From positions 1 through 40,885 of the forward strand of contig CAYFUK010000001.1 in NCBI GenBank assembly GCA_964346325.1: a stretch of 40,885 bases of DNA. Reading direction: 5' to 3'. Numbering within the stretch: position 1 is the first letter of the stretch; each line of letters opens with the position of its first letter. Both the position numbers and the translations under genes were made by a program. This document shows positions 32,448 through 40,885 of the stretch, piece by piece. The stretch is from JAUVDZ01 sp964346325. Its GTDB lineage: Bacteria; Patescibacteriota; Gracilibacteria; UBA1369; PNNO01. The notes beneath the pieces were generated by a model, which was not told the DNA's origin, did no database searches, and worked only from the letters and a program-made list of their open reading frames with translations.

Positions 32448-32648
32448 TTAATTCGTTTTTTTGCCAAGGTTTTCCAATGGGATATTCAAATTTGCGGCAA
32501 CTGTATCTTCCTGCAGATCAGAAGGAAGATCCGAAAAATCTTCGGTATTCGGAGATGATAAAAAATAATAAAGTATCGCGGCAATCACAATTATTACCAG
32601 TGCAAGATAAACCACGAATTTTATGGGCCTGTTTTTGAACGTGATCAT
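32448..32648 (-). CDS. Small single-span membrane protein, 66 aa
   Basis: One membrane helix (FVVYLALVIIVIAAILYYFL) is preceded by a short basic N-terminus and followed by an acidic, polar tail outside or inside. Its ATG lies one base after the P-type ATPase stop, so it is translated from the same mRNA. Small membrane peptides that regulate calcium pumps exist elsewhere; a regulatory role here is speculation from position alone. Confidence 0.7.
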   Translation of the reverse strand: MITFKNRPIKFVVYLALVIIVIAAILYYFLSSPNTEDFSDLPSDLQEDTVAANLNIPLENLGKKTN

Positions 32649-32649
32649 G

Positions 32650-35343
32650 TTACTTGTTTTTAAAGTATAAAATTAATTTAAAAATTTCACCTGCAACAAG
32701 AACACTTGCCGCAACACAAATAACCCATATCCAGTCAAATAAAGATAAAGGCATTGTTTCGAATATTTCGTTAAAGAAAGGTACATATAAAATAATAAGG
32801 TGCAAAACAACCGAAGATGCAATTGCACCCAAAAGCCATAAGTTTTTATAAAATGTTTTTATAACACTCTTACTTTCCGACTGCAGATTAAGCACATTAA
32901 ACAGCTGAAACATTACTAAAGTGGTAAAGGCCATTGTACGTGCGTGAACTATTGATTCAGAAGGGTAAAACTTAAATACTCCGAGAGTGCCGAGCATCAT
33001 TATCACGCCTACGCCGAACAACACATAAAACCTTTTTTTTGTAAGAATTCTTTCCTGTTTCTTTTTCGGTTTTCTTTTCATTATGTCTTTTTCAGCGGGT
33101 TCCACACTTAATGCAAGTGCGGGTAAACCGTCGGTGGCAATGTTTATCCATAATATCTGCAAAGCCAATAAAGGCAGATTTCCAAGCATTATTCCAAAAA
33201 ACACCACCATAACTTCACCAACATTCGAACTTAAAAGATACATCACAAATTTCCTTATATTATCAAAAATCCGCCTGCCTTCCTCTATTGCATTCACTAT
33301 TGATTTAAAGTTGTCATCCGTTAAAACCATGTCACTGGCCTCTTTGCTTACATCGGTGCCCGTTATGCCCATCGCAACACCTATGTCCGCCTTTTTAAGT
33401 GCAGGAGCATCATTAACACCATCACCCGTCATGCCCACTATATGCCGTTTTGCTTTTAAGGCTTCAAGTATTTTAACTTTGTGCTTAGGATCGACACGTG
33501 CAAAAACAGCGATATCGCTGATTTCTTTTTTCAGTTTTTTCTTGCTCATTTTTTCCAAATCCTTGCCTTCTACGGCTTTTCCTTCTATTCCAAGCTGTTT
33601 GCCTATGGCCACCGCCGTATTTTTGTGATCACCCGTAACAATAATAACTCCTATTCCGGCTTCCTTACACTCCTTAATTGAATCTTTGACTTCTTTTCTC
33701 GGAGGGTCGATCATTGCCTGTAAACCGACAAAAACAAAACTTTTTTCAAGCTTTTTTTTGCTGTATTTTTTTCCTAATTTTTTATATGCAAAACTCAGAA
33801 CCCTTAAAGCATCATCCGCAAATTCTTCGTTTTGCTTGATTATTTCTTTTTTCATTTTTTTGGTGAGCTTTTTTTCCTTTCCGTTTATCAGAACTTTGGA
33901 GCAAAGATCAATAACAACATCCGGAGCCCCTTTCATGTAGGCGATTTTTCCTTTTCCATCGTCATTTTTATGAATTGTTGTCATTCTTTTTCTTTCGGAT
34001 GTAAAACCCATTTCATCTTCCCTTTTGTATTTTTTCCCGAGTTTATCTATGTCGATATCAGCTTTTTTTGCACTGACAATTAGAGCCCCTTCCGTAGGAT
34101 CACCAATAATTTTCCATTTCTTTTTTTCTTTTTTAAGTTCGGAGTTGTTGCATAAAGCGCCTATCTCAAGCAGTTTTTCTATATTTTTTTTCTTTGAAAA
34201 TCCGCCTTTTGCTTCATAACCCGTTCCTTCCACTTCAATTTCATCTTCGTTTACAAAAAGTTTTTTTACCGTCATTTCATTATGAGTGAGTGTTCCGGTT
34301 TTATCGGTGCATATCATTGTTGTCGCACCCAGAGTTTCAACACTTGGCAGTCTTCTTATGAGCGCGTTTTTCTGAACCATTTTTCTGACACCCAGCGCCA
34401 GAGTTATCGTTACAACCGCGGGCAGCCCCTCCGGTATTGCGGCAACAGCAAGAGCAATAGCCGATATAAGCATTTCGCGCACAAGTTCAAAATCAATATC
34501 TCCGGTTAGGTAGCCCCTTAAAAGTCCTATAGCAAAAACCAGAACACTTATTACAATAACAAGAATCGTTAAAAGTTTTCCCAGTTTTGCAAGTTTATTC
34601 TGTAAAGGAGTCTTTGATTTTTTGGATGTGCTTATCATTTCCGCTATCTGTCCGGTTTCGGTATCCATGCCGGTTTGAATAACAACAGCTTTACCTTTGC
34701 CTTTTGTTACCACTGTTCCCGCAAATACACAATTTATTCTGTCACCCACCCCTTTATCGGAATCGATTTTTTCGGATGTTTTTGATACGGGCGTGGATTC
34801 GCCGGTTAAAGCCGCCTCCTGGGTTTCAAGCTCGCTTTCTTCTATTATTCTTGAATCAGCCGGAATACGGTCTCCCGTTTCTATCTTTATAATATCGCCG
34901 GGTACCAATTTCTCCGCATCCATCTCTTTTGTTTCGCCGTCTCTTATTACCTTGCACTTCGGTGAACTTAATTCCCTTAATTTTTCAATTGCTTTTTCCG
35001 CCTTGTATTCCTGAACAAAACCAAAAATTGCATTTAAAATCAGAATCACTAAAATAACAATCGCTTCGGTAAAATTGCCAAAACCGACTTTTGTTCCGTG
35101 TTCAATAAATACAACAATGATCGAAATAATCATTGCGGCAATAAGCACCCATATTAAAGGGCTTTTAAACTGCTGCAGAAGTATTTCCACAGGCGAAATT
35201 TTTTCTTTTTCTTCCAGTTTGTTTTTACCGTATTTTTCCAGCCTTTTTTTAGCCTCTTTTTCAGAAAGTCCTTTTTCTTTTGTTTCCAAATCTTTTAATA
35301 CGGATTTGACTGTTCTATCGTAATAAGTTTTTTTGTCCGGCAT
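32650..35343 (-). CDS. Cation-transporting P-type ATPase, calcium type (P2A)
   Basis: An 897-residue pump with an N-terminal cation-ATPase domain (SVLKDLETKEKGLSEKEAKK), actuator LTGES, the phosphorylated Asp near residue 346 in CTDKTGTLTHNEM, nucleotide-domain MKGAPD, hinge TGDGVNDAPALKKADIGVAM and about ten membrane helices. M4 reads AAIPEGLPAVV and M6 has NIATDGLPALALSVEP, the calcium-coordinating pattern of SERCA/PMR1-type pumps (Mn2+ also possible). It would export Ca2+ from the cytosol using ATP. It starts 3 bases after the glucan phosphorylase stop and continues into a small membrane protein 1 base on. Confidence 0.93.
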   Translation of the reverse strand: MPDKKTYYDRTVKSVLKDLETKEKGLSEKEAKKRLEKYGKNKLEEKEKISPVEILLQQFKSPLIWVLIAAMIISIIVVFIEHGTKVGFGNFTEAIVILVILILNAIFGFVQEYKAEKAIEKLRELSSPKCKVIRDGETKEMDAEKLVPGDIIKIETGDRIPADSRIIEESELETQEAALTGESTPVSKTSEKIDSDKGVGDRINCVFAGTVVTKGKGKAVVIQTGMDTETGQIAEMISTSKKSKTPLQNKLAKLGKLLTILVIVISVLVFAIGLLRGYLTGDIDFELVREMLISAIALAVAAIPEGLPAVVTITLALGVRKMVQKNALIRRLPSVETLGATTMICTDKTGTLTHNEMTVKKLFVNEDEIEVEGTGYEAKGGFSKKKNIEKLLEIGALCNNSELKKEKKKWKIIGDPTEGALIVSAKKADIDIDKLGKKYKREDEMGFTSERKRMTTIHKNDDGKGKIAYMKGAPDVVIDLCSKVLINGKEKKLTKKMKKEIIKQNEEFADDALRVLSFAYKKLGKKYSKKKLEKSFVFVGLQAMIDPPRKEVKDSIKECKEAGIGVIIVTGDHKNTAVAIGKQLGIEGKAVEGKDLEKMSKKKLKKEISDIAVFARVDPKHKVKILEALKAKRHIVGMTGDGVNDAPALKKADIGVAMGITGTDVSKEASDMVLTDDNFKSIVNAIEEGRRIFDNIRKFVMYLLSSNVGEVMVVFFGIMLGNLPLLALQILWINIATDGLPALALSVEPAEKDIMKRKPKKKQERILTKKRFYVLFGVGVIMMLGTLGVFKFYPSESIVHARTMAFTTLVMFQLFNVLNLQSESKSVIKTFYKNLWLLGAIASSVVLHLIILYVPFFNEIFETMPLSLFDWIWVICVAASVLVAGEIFKLILYFKNK

Positions 35344-35346
35344 AAT

Positions 35347-37026
35347 TTATTTTAAATAAGCTTCATTAACATATTGTTCCATCATTCTGTGTGTATTAAA
35401 AAAAGATCCGTTGATCGAGATACAATTCTTCATTATTTTTTGCCAGTTTTTTTTGTCTTCATAGAACATCGGCAGAACTTTATTTTTCAGCTTGTTATAA
35501 AAATCTTCCGCTTCATCATCCGGGCTCGCATCTTCATCAAAGTTTTTATCATGTGGATGCAGTCCTATACTCCAGCCTGTTACATCTTCAACATGACCTT
35601 CAAGCCACCATCCGTCCAAAGAAGAAAAATGCGGGACACCGTTTATGGCCGCCTTCATGCCGGATGTGCCGGAAGCTTCATGAGGCCTGCGCGGATTATT
35701 AAGCCATATATCACAACCCGCAGTCATAAGCTTGGCAGTATTCATTCCGTAATTTTCAAGAAACACAATGTTTATTTTTTCCTTATCAAGTTTATCTTTT
35801 ATTTCAAAAACTTTACGTATCAGGCCTTTTCCTTCTTCGTCTCCCGGGTGCGCTTTGCCGGAAAAAATTATCTGTATCGGCCCTTTTTCGTCAATTATGG
35901 ATTTAAGCCTTTCCGGATCATAGAAAATCAGATCCGGCCTTTTATATTTAACAAACCTTTTTGCAAAACCTATTGTGAATTTTTCAGGATCAAGCTGAGT
36001 GCCTGTTCGCTTTTTAACTTCTTTAATAAGTTCATTTTTTGAAACAGTGTGCGCCTCCCGGATTTCTTCTTCCGGAATATTATTCGCGGCTCTCAAGCTA
36101 AAAGGGTCCTCTTTCCATTCCGGGATATATTCATCAAACAGTTTTTTTAACGGATCACTTGCCCATGATAAAAAATGCACACCGTTTGTAATTGATTCAA
36201 TTTGATATTCCGGGAACATCTCTTTCGAAACTTTACTGTGCTTTCTTGCCACTCCGTTTATATACGCACTGAATTCAAGGCCCAGGTGTGTCATATTAAG
36301 CGTACCGTCACTAAATATATCCAATTCGGATTTATCGGGAATATATTCACCCGCAAATTCCCGAATTTGGCCTTCATCAAATTTGTCGTGCCCTGCGGGA
36401 ACCGGTGTATGTGTTGTAAATACGCATTTTTTTCTTACTTCGTTTTTTCTGTCGGCTGCTTTGCTTTGTTTATATAGTTCGAGAGTTAAAAAAGAGGTAT
36501 GGCCTTCGTTCATATGATATTTTTTTATATCACAGCCAAGGCTCCGAAGCATTTTTACACCTCCTATTCCAAGAATCATCTCCTGTGATATTCGCACGTC
36601 ATGGTCTCCCTGGTACAACTTATCGCAGACTCTTCTGAAATAATCCGAATTTTCTTTAAGATCGGTATCAAGAAACAATACGGGATTTTTATTGCCGGAA
36701 ACCCCTTCAAGTTCATACATCCGGCAGGCGATCTTTACATCCTCCCCTCTTATTTGGATTGTAACCGTGTTATCCAGCCTTTTCAGTTCTTCACTCGGAT
36801 CCCAGTTTTGTTCTTCCTCGGTCTGATTGCCTTTGTCATCAAGTTTTTGTTCAAAATATCCTTTTTTGTATAAAAGAGTAATACCCGCAACCGGCAATTG
36901 CAGATCCGAGCAACTTTTAAGAGCGTCGCCCGCAAGAATGCCCAATCCTCCCGCATATGCGGGGATTTCATCTTTCAACCCCATCTCCATGCTAAAAAAT
37001 GCGGTGTCGATTTTTTTAAAATCCAT
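35347..37026 (-). CDS. glgP: Alpha-glucan (glycogen/maltodextrin) phosphorylase, compact form
   Basis: Releases glucose-1-phosphate from alpha-1,4-glucans using phosphate and PLP. At 559 residues it is shorter than the 800-850 of classical GT35 enzymes and resembles the short TIGR02094-type family, lacking its N-terminal DUF3417. Marks are FFSMEMGLKDEIPAYAGGLG, KYHMNEGHTSFLTLELYKQS, FTTHTPVPAGHDKF, SITNGVHFLSWA, GFAKRFVKYKRPDL, IFSGKAHPGDE, and the PLP lysine near residue 458 in EASGTSGMKAAINGVPH. It lies 22 bases after the SDR gene and 3 bases before the ATPase. With the GH15 enzyme upstream it suggests a glucan-degrading operon. Confidence 0.93.
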   Translation of the reverse strand: MDFKKIDTAFFSMEMGLKDEIPAYAGGLGILAGDALKSCSDLQLPVAGITLLYKKGYFEQKLDDKGNQTEEEQNWDPSEELKRLDNTVTIQIRGEDVKIACRMYELEGVSGNKNPVLFLDTDLKENSDYFRRVCDKLYQGDHDVRISQEMILGIGGVKMLRSLGCDIKKYHMNEGHTSFLTLELYKQSKAADRKNEVRKKCVFTTHTPVPAGHDKFDEGQIREFAGEYIPDKSELDIFSDGTLNMTHLGLEFSAYINGVARKHSKVSKEMFPEYQIESITNGVHFLSWASDPLKKLFDEYIPEWKEDPFSLRAANNIPEEEIREAHTVSKNELIKEVKKRTGTQLDPEKFTIGFAKRFVKYKRPDLIFYDPERLKSIIDEKGPIQIIFSGKAHPGDEEGKGLIRKVFEIKDKLDKEKINIVFLENYGMNTAKLMTAGCDIWLNNPRRPHEASGTSGMKAAINGVPHFSSLDGWWLEGHVEDVTGWSIGLHPHDKNFDEDASPDDEAEDFYNKLKNKVLPMFYEDKKNWQKIMKNCISINGSFFNTHRMMEQYVNEAYLK

Positions 37027-37048
37027 ATTTTCAAGGATATAAATTTGT

Positions 37049-37798
37049 CTAACGACTCAGCCATCCGCCATCAACAACAAGCGTATGGCCCGTTATATAA
37101 TCCGAATCATCCGATGCCAGAAAAACAACGGCTTTTGCAATTTCTTCGGGCTTCCCGACTCTGCCCATCGGAATATTTGCAAGTAAATCTTTTTTGGTAT
37201 TCTCATCTTCAAGCATATCTTCGGTCATGTCGGTTTTAATTACTCCCGGAGCAATCGCATTAACATTAATACCTTTATCCGAAAGTTCCAGAGCAAGTTC
37301 CCTGGTTAAATTGATTATTCCCGCCTTTGAGGCGCAGTAAGCAGAAGTATTCGCAAATCCCACTTCACCCGCGATTGAAGAAATCGAAACAATTTTTCCG
37401 CTTTCATTTTTGGCCATTTCTTTTGCCGCCGTTTTTGTAACCAGGAACATTCCTTTAAGATTTACATCCAGAATCGTATCCCAGTCTTCTTCGGTAAATT
37501 CAAGAAAAGGTTTTTGCTTTACAACACCGGCATTATTAACAAGGATATCCGGACTGTCGAATTTTTCAGTAGTTTTTTTGATCATTTCATCGATTTGATC
37601 CTGTTTTGTAACATCACATTTTATTGCGAGTGCATCGGTGCCAAGGTCTTTTATTTCTTCCGCAACTTCTTCGCATCCTTTAAGATCAATATCCGAAACA
37701 ACCACATTTGCACCGTGCTTCGCCAATTCCAGAGCAATCGCCTTGCCGATTCCCTGTTTGGCGCCCGTAACAACCGCAACTTTGTTTTTTAAGTTCAT
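37049..37798 (-). CDS. Short-chain dehydrogenase/reductase (FabG-like)
   Basis: A classical SDR of 249 residues: TGAKQGIG (cofactor glycine motif), VSDIDLKG with Asp after the second strand favouring NAD, CDVTK, NNAG, catalytic Ser in VSISSIAG, and the YxxxK in YCASKAG. IAPGVIKTDMTE and the C-terminal GHTLVVDGGW match the 3-oxoacyl-ACP reductase/glucose 1-dehydrogenase group. The substrate cannot be told from sequence. Its place in a glucan-degrading operon makes a sugar dehydrogenase role possible, but FabG function is equally open. It lies 18 bases after the VIT-like gene. Confidence 0.9.
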   Translation of the reverse strand: MNLKNKVAVVTGAKQGIGKAIALELAKHGANVVVSDIDLKGCEEVAEEIKDLGTDALAIKCDVTKQDQIDEMIKKTTEKFDSPDILVNNAGVVKQKPFLEFTEEDWDTILDVNLKGMFLVTKTAAKEMAKNESGKIVSISSIAGEVGFANTSAYCASKAGIINLTRELALELSDKGINVNAIAPGVIKTDMTEDMLEDENTKKDLLANIPMGRVGKPEEIAKAVVFLASDDSDYITGHTLVVDGGWLSR

Positions 37799-37816
37799 AA
37801 ATATTTGATTAAGATT

Positions 37817-38290
37817 TTAAAAAGCATTTCCTATCCGGCCACCAATAAAATTGGTTACTAAAATTATAATAATTCCGATTCCCACATGTTCGCCGATAAC
37901 CTTCCAGGCCGGTTTTTTCTGTTCCTTTGCTATATAATAACTTATGCCTGTCATCAAAATCAAACCCCAGATTATATCCACCAGAATTGCCTGATTTAAG
38001 GGCAAAAATATAACCGGAATCACAAAAGTTATGGCAACTATAAATTTGGTGATAAGCGTTGCAAAAGTGGATCTCCACACCTGTTTGTTCGTATTGTTTT
38101 TATCGGATTCTTCGGAAATATGAATGGCAAGCGAATCCGAAACAGCGTCAGCTATTGCTATCATCACGACAGCCCCGATCACGGCAAGTTTCGACGATGT
38201 AGTCGCATTTATGCCCACAACGGAACCCAGTACGGTTAGAACTACCGAGCTTAATCCAAAGCTCACACCTGTTTTGATTGCTCTTTTCAT
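37817..38290 (-). CDS. VIT1/CCC1-like multi-pass membrane protein
   Basis: A 157-residue membrane protein with about four to five hydrophobic segments. The motif VVMIAIADAVSDSLAIHISE resembles the first-helix ADAxSM..GEY region of the vacuolar iron/manganese transporter (VIT1) family, but the sequence is shorter than typical (about 230). The remaining helices include ITKFIVAITFVIPVIFLPLN and VGIGIIIILVTNFIGGRIGN. Metal transport is a plausible but unproven function. It sits between the GH15 gene (117 bases) and the SDR gene (18 bases) on the same strand. Confidence 0.6.
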   Translation of the reverse strand: MKRAIKTGVSFGLSSVVLTVLGSVVGINATTSSKLAVIGAVVMIAIADAVSDSLAIHISEESDKNNTNKQVWRSTFATLITKFIVAITFVIPVIFLPLNQAILVDIIWGLILMTGISYYIAKEQKKPAWKVIGEHVGIGIIIILVTNFIGGRIGNAF

Positions 38291-38344
38291 ACAATAAATC
38301 GTATATCAAAGCGGGCTTTTATGCAAGCCGAAGGCAAGGCTTAT

Positions 38345-38402
38345 TTTAAAGACTGTACAAATAGCTGGCAAAATGAAAGCAATTTGTACAAGGGACTTTA
38401 AA
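38345..38402 (-). other. Large stem-loop between the GH15 and VIT-like genes
   Basis: A two-part stem: TTTAAAG (38345-38351) with CTTTAAA (38396-38402), then TGTACAAAT (38354-38362) with ATTTGTACA (38382-38390), separated by a small internal loop and closed by a 19-base loop. It starts 5 bases beyond the GH15 stop and lacks a strong T tract, so it may be an mRNA processing or stabilising element, or a weak terminator. Confidence 0.5.
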
Positions 38403-38407
38403 CACCA

Positions 38408-40180
38408 TCACCCACGCTTTTTATACTTATCAATGTAATGAGCGCTCATTATCATTCCCAAATGCGAAAAAGCCTGAGGAAAATTGCCCAGATATCTTCC
38501 TGTTTCAGCATCAATCTGCTCCGACATAAGCCCTGTTTCGTTAATATATTCCTTGAATTTGTTGTAAAGCCGTTCAGCTTTATCGGTTTGTTCCAGAATC
38601 GCCCATGCACTTATTCTCCAGAATGTGCATAAAACAAAAGCCCTGTCCCGGCCCGGCAGATTATCATCCATTAAAAATCTGTATACGAATACATCATTTT
38701 CAACAAGTTCCCTGCTTGTGTTCTTAAGAATTCCGGGTGTTATTTTATCGTATTTATCCAAAAACTCTATCAAAACAAAAAGGTAATTCGCCGAATCTAT
38801 TTCGTCACCTCCCGCATACATCATCATGTTCTTTTTTTCTTTGTCGTAACAGTTCTCCCAAATCCAGTCTTTTATTTCTTTGCGGAGTTTTTCGCAGCGC
38901 TCAACCTCTTCGTCCGAAAGTTCTATTTTATCCTTTATCCGTAAAGTTCTGTCGATTCCCACCCAGCACATAACTTTGCTGTATGTATGATGTTCGGGAT
39001 CCATTCTGAACTCCCATATTCCGGCGTCTTTTTCTTTCCATAATTCCTCGATTTTATCAACAAGGTACATTATATATTTTTTATTCAAAACTTTATCCAT
39101 CTTTTTCATAACAAAATAGTGGGCATCAAGCAGAGCTCCGTAAGTATCAAGCTGAAACTGCACAGCCGCATTATTACCAAGCCTTACGGGCTTTGAATTT
39201 TCGTAACCCGACAAATGTTTGAGCTCTTTTTCTTTTGTGCATTTATTGCCCCATATATCATATAAAGTATTAAGTTTTTTATTTGATTCGGTGCATCCAT
39301 CAAGTATCTTATGCATAAATTCAAAGAATTTTTTTGCTTCTTCGGTAAAATCCAGGACGTAAAACGCATACATGGTAAAGGTGGCGTCTCTTATCCAGAC
39401 ATATCTGTAATCCCAGTTTCTGTACCCGCCCGGATCATCCGGAAGGCTGGTTGTCGGAGCCGCAATCAAAGCTCCGGTAGGGTAGAACTGCATCATTTTA
39501 AGAGTGATTGCGGATCTTATTATGGTGTCTCTGTCAAAATCAAAATAATCGCCTTTTTTAACCCAGTTTCGCCAGTATCGTTTAGTCTTGGATTCTTTGT
39601 CTTTGCCGTCTTCTTTGTATTTTGCAGAATTTTCGGCATATTCAAGCACAAGATTTTTAATTTCATTTTCTTTTAAACTTATTGTGATTAAAAAACCGTG
39701 TTTGGTTTTCACGGATTTTGAACTCTTTGGAAGATTAAGCTTCATTTTGTCTTTGCCTATTTCGGTTACTATATCGCCGTCTTTTAATTTTCGGATTTTC
39801 GGATTTTTTCCGTAATGCGGTTTTGGCTCAAAAGTAAACCGTACTTCGGTTTGTCCTTTTATTCCTTTTAATTTTCTTACCAAAAAGTGATTGGTGCAAT
39901 CAACAACAGGCCGCGGAAGCATAAAATCTTTCATAATAAAAGCACAATCCTTTTTTTTGAATTCATATTCAACTATTGCGGTCTCTTTTATGTAGCTTGA
40001 CGTAACCTGATATCCTTTATCTTCAATGCCGAACCTTCCGGCTTTTTTGTCCAGTATATAAGCAAAAACACTGTCCGAATTAAAATCGGGCAGGCAAAGC
40101 CAGTCAATCGATCCGCGATTTGAAACCAGTGCAGCTGTCTGCAGATCTCCGATAAGATAATAATCACTTATTTCAGTCAT
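38408..40180 (-). CDS. GH15 family glucoamylase/trehalase-like glycoside hydrolase
   Basis: A 590-residue cytosolic enzyme (no signal peptide) of the bacterial GH15 type. The N-terminal GH15_N domain shows YYLIGDLQTAALVSNRGSID then WLCLPDFNSDSVF. The (alpha/alpha)6 barrel has RNWDYRYVWIRDATFTMYAF near residue 255, the catalytic acid in GIWEFR near 385 followed by YSKVMCWVGIDRTL, and the catalytic base in GLMSEQIDAETGRYLGNFPQ near 552, followed by AFSHLGMI. Family members release glucose from alpha-glucans or cleave trehalose; the exact substrate is not readable. The ATG at 40180 is chosen: TTG at 40195 would add only five residues. It heads a minus-strand operon that includes a glucan phosphorylase. 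Confidence 0.92.
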   Translation of the reverse strand: MTEISDYYLIGDLQTAALVSNRGSIDWLCLPDFNSDSVFAYILDKKAGRFGIEDKGYQVTSSYIKETAIVEYEFKKKDCAFIMKDFMLPRPVVDCTNHFLVRKLKGIKGQTEVRFTFEPKPHYGKNPKIRKLKDGDIVTEIGKDKMKLNLPKSSKSVKTKHGFLITISLKENEIKNLVLEYAENSAKYKEDGKDKESKTKRYWRNWVKKGDYFDFDRDTIIRSAITLKMMQFYPTGALIAAPTTSLPDDPGGYRNWDYRYVWIRDATFTMYAFYVLDFTEEAKKFFEFMHKILDGCTESNKKLNTLYDIWGNKCTKEKELKHLSGYENSKPVRLGNNAAVQFQLDTYGALLDAHYFVMKKMDKVLNKKYIMYLVDKIEELWKEKDAGIWEFRMDPEHHTYSKVMCWVGIDRTLRIKDKIELSDEEVERCEKLRKEIKDWIWENCYDKEKKNMMMYAGGDEIDSANYLFVLIEFLDKYDKITPGILKNTSRELVENDVFVYRFLMDDNLPGRDRAFVLCTFWRISAWAILEQTDKAERLYNKFKEYINETGLMSEQIDAETGRYLGNFPQAFSHLGMIMSAHYIDKYKKRG

Positions 40181-40227
40181 ACTATTGGTCCGCAAATTAC
40201 ATGATCATAAAATCAATTTACCGGTTA

Positions 40228-40257
40228 ATTATCCCTGATGAACTTTATCAAAAGCAA
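40228..40257 (-). promoter_or_regulatory. Candidate promoter of the GH15-led operon
   Basis: Minus-strand TTGCTT (40257-40252), an 18-bp spacer and GATAAT (40233-40228). The predicted leader is about 40 bases, one of the longest in the window. Confidence 0.5.
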
Positions 40258-40265
40258 TTTCATTT

Positions 40266-40778
40266 TTAATTTATAGTTTCAGGTGTAACTTCACAATTTC
40301 GAGGCTGATCGGAAGGACCGTCCTGAGGACTTCGATACGTTAACAATTCGGTTTCATTCTCATTTTCACCTGAATTTAATGTTAATACTTTTTGTGGAGG
40401 TCCGGGTAGTACATCCGTATCAAACTGATCATACTGTTCTTGTGTATAAACACTATAATAATAATGAGCATCATCAGCTTCCCACTGCTCCGAACCCGGA
40501 ACATAAACCGCATATCCGGTTACACTGTTGCCATCTGCATCTTTTGATTCGTTGTATTGTTCGATTTTATAATAATCTTTACAATCTTGGTGAGTGGTTG
40601 TGAATTGTACATTTTTATCTTCATCGGTGAATAAAACCAATTTTTCCGGAGTTTCCTGTTCAGGCTCACCGGTAACGGCAGGCTCGTCATTTACGGGTTC
40701 TGAAGATTGGAACCAGCTGCAACCTGAAAGTCCAAATGTTAAAACCGTAATAATTCCAACAATAATAAATCTTTTCAT
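40266..40778 (-). CDS. Lipoprotein of unknown function, 170 aa
   Basis: An N-terminal lipoprotein signal (MKRFIIVGIITVLTFGLSG) ends in a lipobox with Cys20. An acidic linker (SSEPVNDEPAVTGEPEQETP) leads to a small domain with conserved-looking aromatics (DDAHYYYSVYTQEQYDQF) and two further Cys (Cys66 region DCKDYYK and NCEVTP near the end) that may pair. No family is recognised. It lies upstream of the GH15 gene, with an 85-base gap that holds a candidate promoter, so it may be a separate transcript. The 107 bases between it and the window end show no other gene. Confidence 0.8.
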   Translation of the reverse strand: MKRFIIVGIITVLTFGLSGCSWFQSSEPVNDEPAVTGEPEQETPEKLVLFTDEDKNVQFTTTHQDCKDYYKIEQYNESKDADGNSVTGYAVYVPGSEQWEADDAHYYYSVYTQEQYDQFDTDVLPGPPQKVLTLNSGENENETELLTYRSPQDGPSDQPRNCEVTPETIN

Positions 40779-40885
40779 GATTTTTGAAGTTTAAATAATT
40801 AATCAAAATCATGGTAACATTTTTGGATGTGTTAATCCACCCATATATAGAGGGCACTGTTAATTTTTAGTTACTACAAAAATAA

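Noticed and set aside
1..40885. Recoding of TGA (code 25) as in Gracilibacteria/Absconditabacteria
   Set aside because: TGA is the natural stop of pabC (11575), queD (13089) and the transketolase N-half (14991), all at family-typical lengths.
1..40885. tRNA genes, rRNA genes, CRISPR arrays, transposases
   Set aside because: None were recognised by eye; no spaced direct-repeat arrays and no transposase-like protein were seen. A covariance search could still reveal a small RNA.

Overview
The window is AT-rich bacterial DNA, densely packed on both strands, with ordinary stop usage: TGA terminates pabC, queD and the transketolase N-half, so a TGA-recoding lineage is unlikely. Its character suggests a Patescibacteria/CPR-like organism, perhaps a Peregrinibacteria-type genome, but this is inference without a marker gene. 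The pointers are many giant lysine-rich orphan proteins, split or compact versions of core enzymes, and a surface protein with a glycine-hydrophobic-RKRKK tail. Almost every start codon lacks a Shine-Dalgarno sequence. Several genes have sigma70-type promoters (TTGNNN, 15-18 bp, TATAAT-like) that end only a few bases before, or even overlap, the start codon. No rRNA, tRNA, CRISPR array or transposase was seen.

Layout. (1) 61-10268: a self-contained transcription unit with a clear promoter and a clear terminator. It encodes a small helical protein, three very large unrecognised lysine-rich proteins (1213, 670 and 1276 aa) and a two-helix membrane peptide. The 1276-aa protein carries a segment that looks like the hydrophobic pre-toxin region of polymorphic toxins. 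This is the best candidate for an undescribed system. (2) 10271-15934: a palindrome-rich leader, ndk, then a folate block (pabC, folP, a QueD/PTPS-family enzyme with a CExxHGH motif, a CYTH protein, folK). It continues into the N-half of transketolase, a signal peptidase and a DUF192 lipoprotein. (3) 15935-16570: a compositionally different segment with one orphan ORF inside 13-bp inverted repeats. (4) 16571-20096: transketolase C-half, then prs, rpiB and rpe, which together with the N-half form a non-oxidative pentose phosphate/PRPP set. (5) 20157-26715: a secreted NodB deacetylase fused to a DUF4015 glycosidase-like domain, uvrB and several orphan proteins.

(6) 26733-31552: a LemA/DUF2207 pair, a 485-bp intergenic region, a conserved uncharacterised 173-aa protein, a degraded HupE/UreJ gene, an RRM RNA-binding protein and a Glu/Pro-repeat surface protein. 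(7) 31637-40180, minus strand: a probable operon read from 40180 downward. It encodes a GH15 glucoamylase-like enzyme, a VIT-like membrane protein, an SDR oxidoreductase, a compact alpha-glucan phosphorylase, a Ca2+-type P-type ATPase, a small membrane protein and a SIMPL-domain protein. A lipoprotein gene lies at the right edge.

Working together, the genes suggest a cell that breaks down intracellular alpha-glucan to glucose-1-phosphate and glucose, runs the non-oxidative pentose phosphate pathway to make PRPP, and makes at least part of its folate. It also invests heavily in envelope proteins and in the large orphan proteins at the left end.
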